NCBI GenBank assembly: GCA_020698575.1
Contig: CM036244.1
Span: forward strand, 13,616,534 to 13,680,533
Origin: Bostrychus sinensis
Taxonomy: Eukaryota; Chordata; Actinopteri; Gobiiformes; Eleotridae
Reading direction: 5' to 3'
DNA length: 64,000 nucleotides
Under the pieces are notes generated by a model. The model was not told where the DNA came from. It saw nothing but the letters and a program-made list of their open reading frames with translations, and made no database searches. A program made the position numbers and the translations under genes. This document shows positions 1 to 12,110 of this stretch, one piece after another (the first letter of the stretch is position 1; every line of letters starts with the position of its first letter).

Positions 1-1495
1 AGCTATGAACGGTTGAAGTGGCTGAACTAAATACAGGCTATTTAGTTCAGTCACTTCAACCATTCATACCTTCTGCATTCTTTATACTTCTTTTTTTCAA
101 GTATTATTAGTATTAGTATACTTAATTTCATATCTTCAACCATTTTTTACAAAATCATTTATCTTATCTCTGTATATTGAACAGCATTAAGAGTCCTAAA
201 CATTATTCATCCTTTTTGTTCAACTTTCCTTTTCTTTTCTTTGCAACAAATTTCTGGTTTCTTCTGCTTATTTTAGCCTTTCTTATGCATGTTCCAGCAT
301 TAACAACCACTTGGGTGAATGCTTTGCCAATGTATATATCCGCATTTCTCTTTGCTTTGTCCTTTTTTTGTGCCATTTCATAATGTATCCAGTGTTCAAT
401 TATTATTATTATTTATATTACAATATACTCTGTGAAGTTTTTTACTCATACACAAGAAAAAATACATATTTTTTAGTTCAATTTCTTAAACTGACAGTGA
501 GATGAATCAGGGTTTGTGCCTGTTGATAATTCTCAGATTGTCACAACACTGTATATGCAAGAGCGTTTGCCTCACAGTTGCATCATTTTTTATGAATAAC
601 CATAATTTTTATATCCTATTTTCTCCATCTAAACCCTTTGTGTGACTTCAAAATGCAGAAAACAGAACATTACTTTTATTTTTCCCTTTACGAGTGGAGT
701 CTTGAGTGTGGAGCGAGCCAAAAGAAAGCCAGTTGATAGATATATGAATGAAGGGATGATGACAGAGATGTTTGGTTTGGTAAAATAAGAGTTTAATGCT
801 GGAGAAATATTTTGTGGAAAGATGTCAGCTCCAGAAAATGTCTGCATAATTAGTTAAAGGGGAACATAGATGAAAAAACAATTCTCTCAAAGCACAGAGT
901 TTCACTCTCCTTCTGCTTAATTGTGCTTTGAACAGTAAATAAGTTTATGCAGTGCCAGGACAGATACCAAAAAGAAGCCACAGCTTTCAGCAGCTGTTAA
1001 AACAAATGTCTCAATGTCTGCCTCTCGTTGGCAATTGTATTTAAAAGTGACTGTTTTGTGGGTTTTATTTCAGTAATATTTAATTTATCACCTAATGTTT
1101 TACACTTGTGGCTATTTGGTGAATTTAATTTGTCTGTACTGAACAAATGTGAATAGTTGTTTGTGTCTCTGCATTAGCTGTACATTTAAACTGGCTACTG
1201 TCCAGAGTGTACCCTACTCAAGGCCCATAGTTGTAAGGTAGCACCTTCTGCCAACTTTTTCAGTAATGCAGCTACAATGATTGTGAATGAAATGATGAAG
1301 GAACATACAAACATAAGGACCACTAGTAAGAATAGTAATCGCAGTTAATTTGTCCTGTAAGATTAAAGCACAAGTGTAAAAGATGCACAAATTAGGAGAT
1401 GAAATAAAACTGCAGGGACATCCAAACAACAATTACTTTATATCAATATTGTGTCATCAGTATATAACTTGTGCTCGTGCCATTGTCTGTTTCAG
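1..1495 (+). other. arhgap26: arhgap26 intron (upstream part)
   Basis: Intronic DNA before the first exon seen. It holds a foldback at 5-67 and a 45-bp SINE fragment near 1192-1238 (ctactgtccagagtgtaccc type). I see no exon or other feature in the remainder. Confidence 0.7.
5..67. repeat. short perfect-loop foldback (29-bp arms)
   Basis: Left arm 5-33 and right arm 39-67 are reverse complements at 27 of 29 positions, one of the two differences being a G:T wobble. The loop is five bases (caggc). It would form a strong hairpin in DNA or in the arhgap26 pre-mRNA. It could be a tiny MITE remnant or a hairpin RNA precursor; nothing in the sequence decides between them. Confidence 0.8.
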
Positions 1496-1628
1496 ATATT
1501 CCAGGACATGCCGACTGGAGGTTCGGCTAATTCGCAGCTGTCCCGGAGAGGAAGCTCAGTGAATAAAACCCCATCCTGCAGTGAGAGGCCACTCACACTT
1601 TTCCACACGCCAACGCATTCCCAAAAAG
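1496..1628 (+). CDS. arhgap26: arhgap26 (GRAF1) coding exon, Ser/Pro linker part 1
   Basis: First arhgap26 coding exon in the window, 133 nt, entered in phase 0 and left in phase 1. It is bounded by a pyrimidine-rich acceptor ending ttcag and the donor AAAAG|gtaaag. It encodes 44 residues of the low-complexity linker between the RhoGAP domain and the SH3 domain. The stretch RPLTLFHT is the recognisable anchor, since human GRAF1 has the same string at this point. The residues before it (SRRGSSVNKTPS) are Ser/basic-rich and may be phosphorylated, which is inference. GRAF1 is a BAR-PH-RhoGAP-SH3 protein that stimulates GTP hydrolysis by RhoA/Cdc42 and works at endocytic membranes. Upstream exons for the BAR, PH and GAP domains are outside the window. 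The paralogue arhgap10 was considered, but the neighbouring nr3c1 favours arhgap26. Confidence 0.85.
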
Positions 1629-1744
1629 GTAAAGCCTTAAATGTATGGTATATTTTAAATACGAAGGTCCCCAATTGTCAACTTGACGCATACAGATTAT
1701 GTTTGTGTTTTAGCTTCCAAGAAAGATTATATACAAAACAAATG

Positions 1745-3115
1745 GAAACAGTTTAGGAGTACGGGTTTGTGGGTTTCATCCTTGGACCAAGCAACGATGA
1801 CCTCTCTGAGTGGTTGTGTGTTACTGTGGGTTCTTTCCGAGTACTCCAGTTTCCCCCCACCATCCAAAAATATGCATGTGTTGTTGATCCATCTAAATTG
1901 CTCCTAGTGGATGAATGTGAGAGTGAATGTTAGTTTGTCAGTGTCTCTTAGGGCCATATTTACTAAGACGGGTGCTAAACTGCGAGAAAATAAGAAAATA
2001 TGCGGCCACTATTAATGGCCATGTTGCGCGTGAATTACTAAGACAAATTGCGTGGCTGTTGACAGGTGCAAACAGATGGGGCGGAACTATTTAAACGGCA
2101 TCATTGCGTGTATTGTTTTGCATCATGGAAGGTGCAGAAGTAGAACACAAACGGAAGCAAACATTTAACTAAGAATAGCTGAAAGTGCTGGTGAATAATT
2201 TTTTCATCCGTCATGGCAAATAGATCTGCATGCGTGGCAAACACTCTAACCCTACGTATTTCTTAATTTCTTCTCCTTCGTCTCACATGAATCACAGCAG
2301 CCATATCTGTGCAAAAGATTAGCACGTCCTTCTCCAACGTGCTAAATTTATACGCTATTTTTGCACGCAAAGTCATGGTGAGCCTTGATAAATAATATTG
2401 CGGGCGGTAAATGAATGAATTTGCATTTTCTCCGCCTTCCATTTTGCGCACTCTGGGAAGAACGCCTCAGTTTACAGATTCATTAGGTCATAGAAGCAAA
2501 ATCTGCATTGCGTTCGCTCTTGTCATAACCCGGCTCACGGCTATAACAAAAACAACGCCAAGTAGCAAATCAGGCCAATGATGAATATTTATTTACAGAA
2601 AAATTAACCAAGTTAAAACAAAATAAACTAACCATGGAGTATGACTGTCTGTAGAGTCAGTGGTGTAAGCAAGTGCCTGGTTGTGTGTAAGGTATAGCGG
2701 GTGCCATATGGAATAAAGTAAAGCTAAACGAAAAGATAAAGCAAAGGCGAGGTGCTGCGGGCGCAGGTGTTGGCCTGGGAGCGGAGAGAGCGCTCGGCCG
2801 GCTGTAGGCGGGTCTTTTATACGCGCAGTGCGTCGGGCCCTTGACGCACGCACAGCCAGGTCCTCCCAGGGCTTCACCTGCACACAGATACATAAATACA
2901 CAGTACGGCCACAACGAGGAAGGGACCGTGACACTCTGCTCCTGTAAGACACGCAATTCTCAACTGCGTCTGGGTTTGCTCCAATTTTAGCGCATATTAT
3001 TCAGTTAGCGTGCACGCAAATCTTTGATAAATCTGGCCCTTAGTGTCAGCCCTGCAGTGAAGTGGAAACTGTCCTGGGTGTACCCCGCTAAAGGCCCATT
3101 GTTGCAGGAAGGCTG
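1745..3115 (+). repeat. SINE-like repeat interrupted by a transposon
   Basis: Fish repeat with a characteristic 3' body: caaaaatatgcatgtgttg, aaattgctcctagtgga, tgaatgtgagagtgaatg, then after a 1.09-kb insertion gtgtcagccctgcagtg and a block resembling gtcctgggtgtaccccgc. The same body recurs at about ten places in the window. The two halves are 1745-1950 and 3043-3115. Confidence 0.7.
1951..3039. mobile_element. Harbinger-like non-autonomous DNA transposon
   Basis: A 1,089-bp element flanked by TTA (1948-1950 and 3040-3042), inserted into a SINE. Its ends are imperfect inverted repeats: gggccatatttactaaga on the left and, read inward, gggccagatttatcaaaga on the right. TTA duplication plus GGGCC-starting ends suggest the PIF/Harbinger superfamily (TWA targets), which is inference. 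The interior is CpG-rich around 2750-2880. The longest internal frame (2952-2593, - strand) shows no transposase motif, so the element appears non-autonomous. Confidence 0.7.
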
Positions 3116-3337
3116 AGCCACCTAAGATAGTTATACACAGAACTGGCTTTAATTTACAATGAAATATAGTGAATGCATTTATAATATATACAATATATAA
3201 TACTGTATATACATTACCACTGACTTAAAAACTTGCTTTGGATTTTCAATTACTAAAAAATTGTCCAGTTGAAATTTCTTCATTAAAAATTTTGTGACAA
3301 GTCTGTGAGGAAGTAAGTAGTTAGAGGCCATTTTATT

Positions 3338-3823
3338 AGGGGTGTAATGATACAGTTATTATATCAATGTATCTTTTTTTTTTTATTCCTACGATACAAT
3401 TATATTGATATGCATCACCTTCATCATATATTGTTTTCTAGGTAGTATAAATTAGTATACATGGGGGAAAAAATGTATAATTTTGGAACTATTGATATTA
3501 GATAGTTTAATAGATACTTTTAAATATATACATGTTAAAATAAAACCAGATACATCTTTTTGGATGTAATTTTTGTGCTTTTAATTCAATTAAATCTAGC
3601 ATTCAACTTTGCTTTGCTCTCTGTCTGCTGGACATAATCAACCCCGGCTGCGATGCTGAATATGAGAGCGGCAAAACGTTGCTGTATCAATTGTATTGAT
3701 ATGAATATGTTGAATTGTATCGAATCATATCATTCTAAATCAGCCAATATTGTTCTTAATTCAGGATCGAAACAATTCTAATGGATACATATTGTTTTGC
3801 TGCAAATGTATTATTATGCCCCT
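3338..3823. repeat. MITE with aggggtgtaatgata ends, copy 1
   Basis: A 486-bp repeat beginning aggggtgtaatgata and ending with its imperfect reverse complement (12 of 15). The interior is rich in atcgat/tgtatc steps and includes the marker ctttgctttgctctctg. An inverted, end-eroded second copy lies at 7317-7690. No target duplication is clear. The superfamily is unknown, possibly hAT. Confidence 0.55.
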
Positions 3824-4188
3824 ACATTTTATACATTTTTTTTTTTTAGCTGTCCCTATAATGTATTTTGTAAGGGTTGTCCTGTTTGTTGACCTCAAAG
3901 AGCACACACCGACATATTCCTAAAACGGTAAGCTTTCATAAACTGTAATATAAGTCTAAGATGCTTTGCACATTTTTTTTTAAAGATGTGACCAGTTGTC
4001 AGTTTGACACAGATTATATTTGTGTTTGATGACCTTACCCTCAGAGAAAAAGCATATACATAACAGGAAAAGGGATTAGTCTTTCAGGTGATACAGCATC
4101 AGCCTCCCGTGACTGAACAGATCTCGATTTAGTGCTAACTAAAATATAGCTGTGATTTCTGGCCGACAACAGCGTGTGTTTCTCGTAG

Positions 4189-4360
4189 GTGAGAAGAGGA
4201 ACAGTGTGGTGAATGCTTCCATGGCAGAGCTCCAGTCGTCCTCTGCCAACTGTAACAGCAGCAGCAGTAGCAGCAGCAGCAGCCAGGGCAGGACCCCCAG
4301 ACACAGCCTGACCAGTACAGACGGAGAACCGGATTCACGCCAAAACAGGCCCAGCTCACT
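4189..4360 (+). CDS. arhgap26: arhgap26 coding exon, linker part 2 with poly-serine run
   Basis: 172-nt exon. The acceptor is tctcgtag and the donor is CT|gtgagt; phase 1 at entry and phase 2 at exit agree with both neighbouring exons. The first codon is completed to Gly, then EKRNSVVNASMAELQ follows, matching the human linker (EQRNSIINSS). The middle holds nine consecutive serines encoded mostly by AGC (4257-4283), then a basic/Ser segment (GRTPRHSLTSTDGE) and RPSSL at the exon end, equivalent to human RPNSL. No fold is expected; this is the flexible tether of the SH3 domain. The AGC run is a potential length-polymorphic triplet repeat. An open frame continues upstream of the acceptor but is intronic, because only the acceptor at 4188 keeps the frame with the preceding exon. 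Confidence 0.88.
4257..4283 (+). repeat. arhgap26: AGC triplet run inside arhgap26 exon
   Basis: Nine in-frame serine codons, eight AGC and one AGT, within the linker-encoding exon. Confidence 0.9.
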
Positions 4361-4789
4361 GTGAGTATAGGCCACTGTCAAATGTGTGAACTTTTTCTTT
4401 CATTTCGAGTTTTCACTTTCTGAGCCACCACAGCAAATCATCTGCGTCCTAGTGTGCAGTGATTTGCAACCTTTTCCATTTATCCAGGCTTGGGACTGGC
4501 TCAAAGTGTAGTGGCTTGGGGACTTGTGGTTGGATTATGTCAAATTTATAAACTACTGGCAACTGTGTCAAATTAGTTGTTAGGGTTTCCAGTAACCACA
4601 ATTTAGTTGCTTGCATAATATACAGTACAGTATATAATAATCCAGTCACAAGCCAGGGAACTTGTTGGGTCAAGACGGGCATCTGGCATAAAACATATGC
4701 CAAATTAATATAACTGCACCACCCAGGAGGCCGATGATTTTCTGTGGCGTGCCTGGTTAACCAGCCCCACCTACTTTCTTTACAAAAGC

Positions 4790-5340
4790 TGGAGGGTCTG
4801 GTTCCTCACCCACTGTGAGCCATTTCAAATCAACTTACCACAGCTTTTATCTGCTGTGTGTCTTACAAATGCGAAAAATAATCTCCTATGAAAAATAACC
4901 AAGATGGCGCCGGCTTATACAGTGCAAAATGTATATCTTCTCTCACCCATTTAACAGCGTTTAGTGCTTTACTTCATCTCCTGTTGATTCTGCTGAAGTC
5001 CTCAGTTGTTAGTGTTTTTTTTCCTTTCTTCTTGTTACCATTTAACCAACAGTAAAGTCCCATTGACATAACAACCACATTCAAACAAACCAAATTTTGC
5101 CATAAGTCGGTACAACTGGCTTCTGCTGCTGTCCTCATTCAGAAATAAGTACAAAGCTGCTCATAATACAGCTTATTTTGGTGTTTTACAGCAAAACCAG
5201 CCACAATTCTTCATAAGTGCCATGTTATGGGTCAGCGGTGCACTGCTTACTTCCCACCCTTCATTTCTCTGATTGGTTACTCCGCCTGTGATTGTTCCTC
5301 TCATAGAAATGAAACTCAAGCGAAAGCCTTAACTCTTTTG
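4790..5340 (+). repeat. dispersed repeat, copy 1 (partner at 59455-60010)
   Basis: Shares ordered blocks with 59455-60010: tctggttcc near the left, tctgctgaagtcctca, ctgctgtcctcattcagaa, and ttcatttctctgattggtt near the right. The two copies are diverged and in the same orientation. Family unknown. Confidence 0.6.
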
Positions 5341-7316
5341 TTTAAATATACATACATGCATAGTGAGTGAATGTGTTACCAGCCAAAATAAAGGTCCACC
5401 CACATTTGCAGGTTGGTTAGTGTTAAATAATGTGAAGTCTAGACTAAAACTAAGAAATCCAGTAGATTGATCCCAGTTCAAATAAAATAATAACAGTCTA
5501 GGTTTACAGAAACATACAGAGTGAATGTAATAATTGGACATGGCAATTAATGCTGCAATAACACGAAGGACCTGGTTACTGACTCCAAGAAACACAGGCT
5601 TTAATTGACTTCATTTCAGCAAACGCCAAGAAATACAAAGTTGTACATTTTTCCAAGTGTCATTCTGGTGACTATAAAGAACAACAACATGAGATAATTA
5701 ACAGCAGGAGGTGGGAAAAACATAGATTCACTCTCGTAAATCAGAAAGGCTACTTTATGGCTATAATAAAATGCACTTTATGAGTACCTTTAAAGGACAA
5801 CATATACTTCACTTGAAAATACATTCATGATTATAAAGCATTTTTTAGATGTTGGCAAAAGTTGTTAAAATTGCCAGTGTTCCAAGTGATGGGGTCGGCC
5901 CCTTTTGAGTACACACAAAAGTTGACAAAAATATGTGGTGGTAGTAATTGGAGCAACAACAGAAAATATATTTGATATGACTTATTTGTACTTTAGTAAA
6001 TTTTGCGTTTTTTTTTTATTTTTTTTTTATGCACCTACTCAAATGTTACTATTTTTTACCTCTTTATTTGACTAAGTGTTAACTCTTTTTAATAACCACA
6101 CAGAGAAAAACATTCATTAATATCTAATTAACAGTTTTCTACTTTTTTTAAGTACACTAAGTTAGTTTGTTACTTCACCTAATATGACTCTCATTAACAC
6201 TTCATAACATTTCAAAAGTCTGGCTCTTTTGCAATCACAAAACCTATTGTTATAAATACTTTAACAAATTAGTACTTGCTGACACAACTTGGGGGAAAAA
6301 AAAACTTAGCTTTTCAATTTCCTATCAGTCCCATGAATGCATCATAATCGCAGTATATTATTGCATAGGATATCATACACACAAAGTGAACAAAACGTGC
6401 ACAATTCGAGTATGCAAAGACTCAGATTGTGAATGGCCAGGTGTTCAAGGCAAATTACTGTCATATGACATAGTATGTGATATATGTTTACAATGGAAAT
6501 CAGAGGCCCAACCCACAATGTGCTGTATATTATCTACAAAATATACATTTGTACAAGCTGTATACATTTTCATATAAACATCAGAAATAGTGTGATGACA
6601 TGCAGCTGGTTAGGCCTGTATGGCGCTTGCAGAAATTAATCATTTAAAAATATCATAAAACCTAATTTTATTCACAAAATAAACAAAATGTCAGATGTTA
6701 AAATTGAGATATGTTACTATTTCAGTAGTAGCAGTCAATAGTTCAGTAGTTCATTTTGAGTTTGATGGCAGCAACACATGTCAATAAAGTTGACAACAAA
6801 AGGCTGGGAAAATAGGCATTTTAACTATTCAAGATTCAAAATGAGCTATTAGTTTTCATTAAATGGTGAAATATTTTAATCTCTATTATACTGTTTATGT
6901 TGTATGATGAATAAAATGCTGTATTTATTAGATTTATAAACCATTCTGTTTTTATTTACAGTTTGTGTCTCAGTTAGTATGTGCTTACTCTTGTTGTTTC
7001 TCAGATTGCTTTATGTTGACACGCACATTATGAATACAGTATAATAGCAGAAGATGTGGACTGGCTCTCAGGGGAAAACACAGCACAATCATCTCATTTA
7101 CAGAGAAGACACTGTCAGTCTCAGTCTGTCACAAAGAGAAGTGTGAATATTTTATACTGTCACCTTCATAAATGCTCCTTTAGAGAGTGCTCTGCCTCAT
7201 CATCATCATTGATCTTTACAACTGCAGCTTTATTGGTACCATTTTACAATAACTAAACACTTACCACAGACATTATTTGAGTATTAGTTAAGGGTTAGTA
7301 TCATTTACTGTACAAA

Positions 7317-7690
7317 TAGGGACGTAAGGATAGGCTTTTGTAACAATACAATACATATCGATTAGTATTGTTTTGATCCGAATCAAGAATAATATTGATT
7401 ATTAATTTACTTCTCACAGTGTACTCAATATATCTCTCATCTGTAGTATATTATGTTAAATGAAAACAAATAAAACATCTTTCAATCAAAAAGAATGATA
7501 TTGGCTAACTTGGAGTGATAAGACTTGATATCGATACAATTGATACAGCAACTTTTTGCCAAAAATCATAAAAGTTTACTCTCAAATCTAGTATCGCAGC
7601 CAGGGTTGATTATTATCCAGCAGAAAGAGAGCAAAGCAAAGTTTAATTTACATTTTATTTAATCAAAAACACAAAAATTACATAAGAGCT
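7317..7690. repeat. MITE, copy 2, inverted relative to 3338-3823
   Basis: Matches the first copy in reverse complement, for example cagagagcaaagcaaag-like sequence at about 7625-7645 (agaaagagagcaaagcaaag) and tatcgatacaattgatac at 7529-7548. Confidence 0.5.
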
Positions 7691-8894
7691 ATGTAAATCA
7701 ACACACACATCTGTGGTAATTCAGTATTTATAAACAACAAGTTAGTCACTGGATTATTGTTAATGACATATTTAATAATGCTTTATTACTGCTTCATAGA
7801 GGGGAGTATTCAGAAGTCCTATACTTTCAATACATTTTTTCCAACAGAGTAAAAACATGGCTTTGGTGAGATGCACTGTATATGTCAGAAAAGGGATGAC
7901 TAATAAGGCAAAAATATCATTTTGCAAGTTTTATTTTGACAATACACATACATGTTGCAATACACACAGGACCACTCTGCAGAGTACTAATGCCTAAAGT
8001 GTAACATACATAAAGTAGAAGTATTATGAAGACCTCCACTGAGGCATTAAAGTGACCCAGATTCACACAGTTCACTATCAGACAAAATTGGCCCTATTTT
8101 GCAAAATAATCCTGTACAAAAAAAGTCCTTGATCTGCAAAATAAAAACAAATAATTCTTTCCTTGGCCCATTGCTGACCTTTTCTGAAATCAAAATAACT
8201 TCTTTTATATATGCTGCTACAGATTATAGTTGGCAAAAACAAGAAATGCACATGCACAAGTTCCTGGCAATGTCAAACTATAATTCCTAATATATTTCAT
8301 AATTTAAAACATACTTATTGGCTCTGTGTGAAGTAAATGTGTCCAGAATAATTGTCTCTTTTATTAAACAAACACTGGCAGAACATCTTACTCTTACCAG
8401 TTTATTGCATCTATATTTTGTTTCACTGTAAAGCAGTGTGTGCTGGTCTATGTTCTTGGACACAGCTGAAGATTTTATTTCAGCTTTAAAAAGGCAAACT
8501 CTCGAGTGCCTTCCTGCTCCTCCATAAAGCGACACTAATGAAAACACGGGTGAAAAGAGGAAGAGTATTTCTGACCGAGTGCATCGTCAAGTGTGAATCT
8601 CAAGTGACTCAAACTCAGTGATAAATCTATGTGCATTTACTTCAGTCCCTTCAGAAAATACAATATGTTTCATTTTGTGCACAAAAGCTCAGAGACCAAT
8701 AGAGTAATCCTATCTGTAACATCCCCATAACCTTTGTAAGAAAATTATTGGTGCTGCTCTGAAAATCTTTAAACGTTCCCTATTTGGCTGAATTGACTTT
8801 TTGAGCCTTTGAACCACCTCAAAACATACCTGGAGTTGAATTTTGTTTCATTCACGCATGCTTGAGTAATCCTGTTTGCTGAGCCCATGCCCTA

Positions 8895-9236
8895 ATGAAG
8901 AGCTGGAAACGCTTGGTCTCACAGCTCTACATAGACACGAGAAACCAGGAAGTGCTGCTGCGCGTTTCTAAAGCCCATACACTGTCACCGGACACGTTCT
9001 GGAAACTTCGGCAGCTCATTTATCTATCTGTTAGCATAATATTGCTAATAGCCATGCTAAATATCCATTTTATGCTCTGTCCATTCCTCACTGTTGCGAC
9101 AGACACCTAATACAAGCCTGCAAATTGTAAGTAACAGTTCCCCATACATATACATTCTTGTAAGTTCTAAAATGTGAAATACTAATGCAATTTCAAAAAG
9201 CCTGAAAAAAGAATAATATAGGACCTAAAATAGTCT
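8895..9236 (-). repeat. dispersed repeat, inverted partner of 20700-21090
   Basis: Its right end aataatataggacctaaaa is the reverse complement of the left end of 20700-21090 (aaaggtcctatattgtt). Internal blocks agree too: agctgtgagacc, aggaagtgctcctgcgca-like and tagccatgctaaat. The short open frame within it is not a gene. Confidence 0.6.
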
Positions 9237-10589
9237 TATTTTGGTCAGCACATGTTTAGATGAATATATTATGAATCTCTTTGTGTGTCTGCTTGTGTTT
9301 GAAAATGTCTCAAGGTAATTATATAACCAGTGGTGGAAAGTAGTTACTTCAAATATGTTGTCTGTGTACATTTTCCTAAACATACAGTACTTTTACTCTC
9401 ACTTTTATATTTCGATCTGAGAAATATTATTCTGAAGTACTCCTTTCATGGTAACTGTATTTTCATTAGGTGAGGCCAATGCTAGACATTGATGGATACA
9501 AAACAGTCTTTACTTCAGTTTTACATCAGATATCACTCTCACACTACTACTACTTATCGCACTTCTAGACCAAACCTGCCACTACCAGGAAGGTGCATTA
9601 AAAAGGGAAATAATTCACCTTAATCTGATGCATTATTTTAATCTGAATACTTTCTGTTAAACTCTAAAACCGTGCAAAGCCTGAAGATTTCTTACAAGTT
9701 TTAGAACGTGTGCAAATACCACACTTACACCTTGTTTTCTTAGTCTCTCAAGAGTACGCCGTGTCCATTTGTCATGTCATGAGTTTCTAAGAAGTGTTCG
9801 CTCAGCTCCTTGTTGTGCAGGAGAGAGATTGAGGGGTCAAAGGTTAACTGCCAAAAGGCCCTTTCCCTCGACATTGGTGTTATTTTCAGTCCTGACACTT
9901 CAGTCCCTAAAAAGTGTCCTGTGTATTTGTTCTTTACTTTACTTGGTATTACTACTTAGAAATGCCTTTGGGCCCATTCTCATAAATCACATTCCCTCAG
10001 TGATTTTGAGCAAGTAAAAATCTGTCTAATCTCAAATGCAAGGTTAGCACTAGCCATCATTCACTACTGTTTGTAGCTAGGACTGAACCTTTTAGCGTTT
10101 TGTAATCTACCTAATCATATGCACTAGCCTAGCCCGCCTTGCCTAATGGGGAAACTTTGTGCAAGTCTTAATTTCTCTTGATTGGTTGTCTGAAACTATG
10201 TCTATTCATTTGCATCCTTGCATTCACATTTGCATTGGTACTGCCTCCTGGAAGTCCAAGCCACAGATCAGAATTTTTATGGTAGAAAATAGGATGGCGA
10301 CTAGGTGACTGTTAAAGTTAAGGTGGACTTTATAGTGCCCCTAGGGATATTTTGTATTCTGCAGTTTAACCCATCCATCCAATGCCCCTGGGGCGACCTG
10401 TCAAGATGACTGTTGTTGGAGGAGTTTTGCTGTTTCTGTAAATGTATAGCAGCATATACGATAAGTTTTTCAGCATTGCCATGTTGTTAACAAGTTTTGC
10501 TAAGAGGCTTATTGCTGTCTGAAACTTAAAACCCTCCCACTCACGACGGTACAGCAATGCCATTGACCTGAATGATCCTGCAACTATCC

Positions 10590-10705
10590 AGCTTGCTGTG
10601 TAATGTAAGGAAACCAAAATGTGAAAACCCACCCAAGCACAGAGAGACACCTTCTTGCTATAAGTCAGTTGTGCTAACCACTTGGCCACTGTGCCACCCC
10701 AACAC
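10590..10705 (-). repeat. SINE-like fragment (5' end)
   Basis: On the - strand it begins ggtggcacagtggccaag with gtggttagcac, the tRNA-like A-box region of the fish SINE family, followed by a decayed body (gcaagaaggtgtctctctgt). Confidence 0.6.
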
Positions 10706-11829
10706 ATACAAAGGGTAGCAAAATTACTCTAAAATGACTGTAAATGATAGACCATGACCCTTCAGTGCTGAGGTAAATTGTACAAACCCGGTGTCCTGTT
10801 CACGCTGTTTGAAAATGAGTTGAAAAGTGTAAGTCTTAAATGAGAGCTTAGAGGAAGGTGAGGAGCTGTGAAATTGGATTACACCCCAAGACACACACAT
10901 AGTCTGCAGAGGGAATGGAGAAAATCACTCTGACAAGAAATATTTCAAAAGGAACCTGTCATGAAAATATTGAACAAACTGAGCAGCAGTCCACGGGTCA
11001 CATTTGCTAAACTACACTGCAGACCCTAACCTTTTTCATATTTTCAAAACTCGTCTGTGCTTTTCTCTGCACCAGTATCTCTTCAACAGTTCACATTTAA
11101 CACATAAGCACTGCCAAAATCATGACTCAACTCTGAACAGTCTTTTAAGATTCTGCTCTTGTCATCTTGACTCCACTGAGCTGATTTTATCGGCGTGACA
11201 GTTCATTTCTCTGCTGCTTTCTGTATTCTGTACCGTTTTGAATATCAGACATAACCATCTGAACCTTATCACCAAAAACGGCTGGTGTTAATGCATTTTC
11301 TAATAAACTTGGAATAATTAAAACTCTTTGTGGCAGAGAATATTGAGTCTAAATGTGAATTATTAAACTCAGATTGAGCTGTAAGACATTTTCAGTGGGA
11401 ATTTTTTATAATTACTGTTTTTAATGTTGCACTGTAAACACAAATGATTGTTTCACTTTCTGCTTGGCATTTAAATATGCTGATGTTAGATATTGGCCCA
11501 CAACCAAGCTCTGCAATATTTAAATCAAATGAATAGAAGCAAGTTATGATATTTCCATCAGGAGTGTGCAAGTGTGTTGTATCAGGTGGAGAAAAGTGTC
11601 AGGTGTGAAAGTAAAGGTGTGCAGCAATCTTAGACAGTTGCGCAGAGGAAAAGGCACAAGGCAGAGCTGGAGATGAAGATGTTGAGGCTCTTTTTGGGAT
11701 TGACAAAGATGGATAGCCACTGGCTAGAATCTGACATATTTACATATTACATATATGTTCATTAATATGTACTGTCCCTATTTTAAAAATAAATAAATAA
11801 GAAATAAGATAGGAATGAGTACGTCAGAG

Positions 11830-12110
11830 AGACAGCTCATGTTAGATGTATTGGAGATAAAGTCAGATTTTCCAGACTGAGATGGTTGGGGCATGTACAG
11901 ACTATGTAGTTTGAAGGATGCTGAGGTTAGAAGTTAATTAGGCAGGAAGGCTAGAGGAAGACCAAAGAGGAGATTTACAGACATAGTGAATAAGGACATG
12001 AAGTTAGTTGTTGTGAGAGAAGAAGATGCAGAAAATGGTTCACTGTGGTAATGCTTGGAAGAGAACAGTCAAAAGGAGAAGGTAGAATAGTATAAAGAAG
12101 CAATACTACT
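11830..12110 (+). mobile_element. LINE 3' remnant (RTE-like)
   Basis: Degenerate end of a fish LINE open frame. The translation still shows CxRLRWLGHV-type residues (agactgagatggttggggc), then an eroded Arg/Lys-rich tail with several stops. Short pieces of the same 3' end (gatgattttctgtggcg) occur at 4730-4750 and 44030-44085. RTE clade is inference from recollection of the fish consensus. Confidence 0.5.

Larger units (their letters stand above)
1629..4188 (+). other. arhgap26: arhgap26 intron
   Basis: 2.56-kb intron occupied mainly by the SINE/Harbinger nest (1745-3115) and a MITE (3338-3823). The remaining sequence is AT-rich without recognisable features. Confidence 0.8.

Noticed and set aside
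2593..2956. Two overlapping - strand frames of about 100-119 residues
   Set aside because: They lie in the CpG-rich core of the Harbinger-like element and show no domain.
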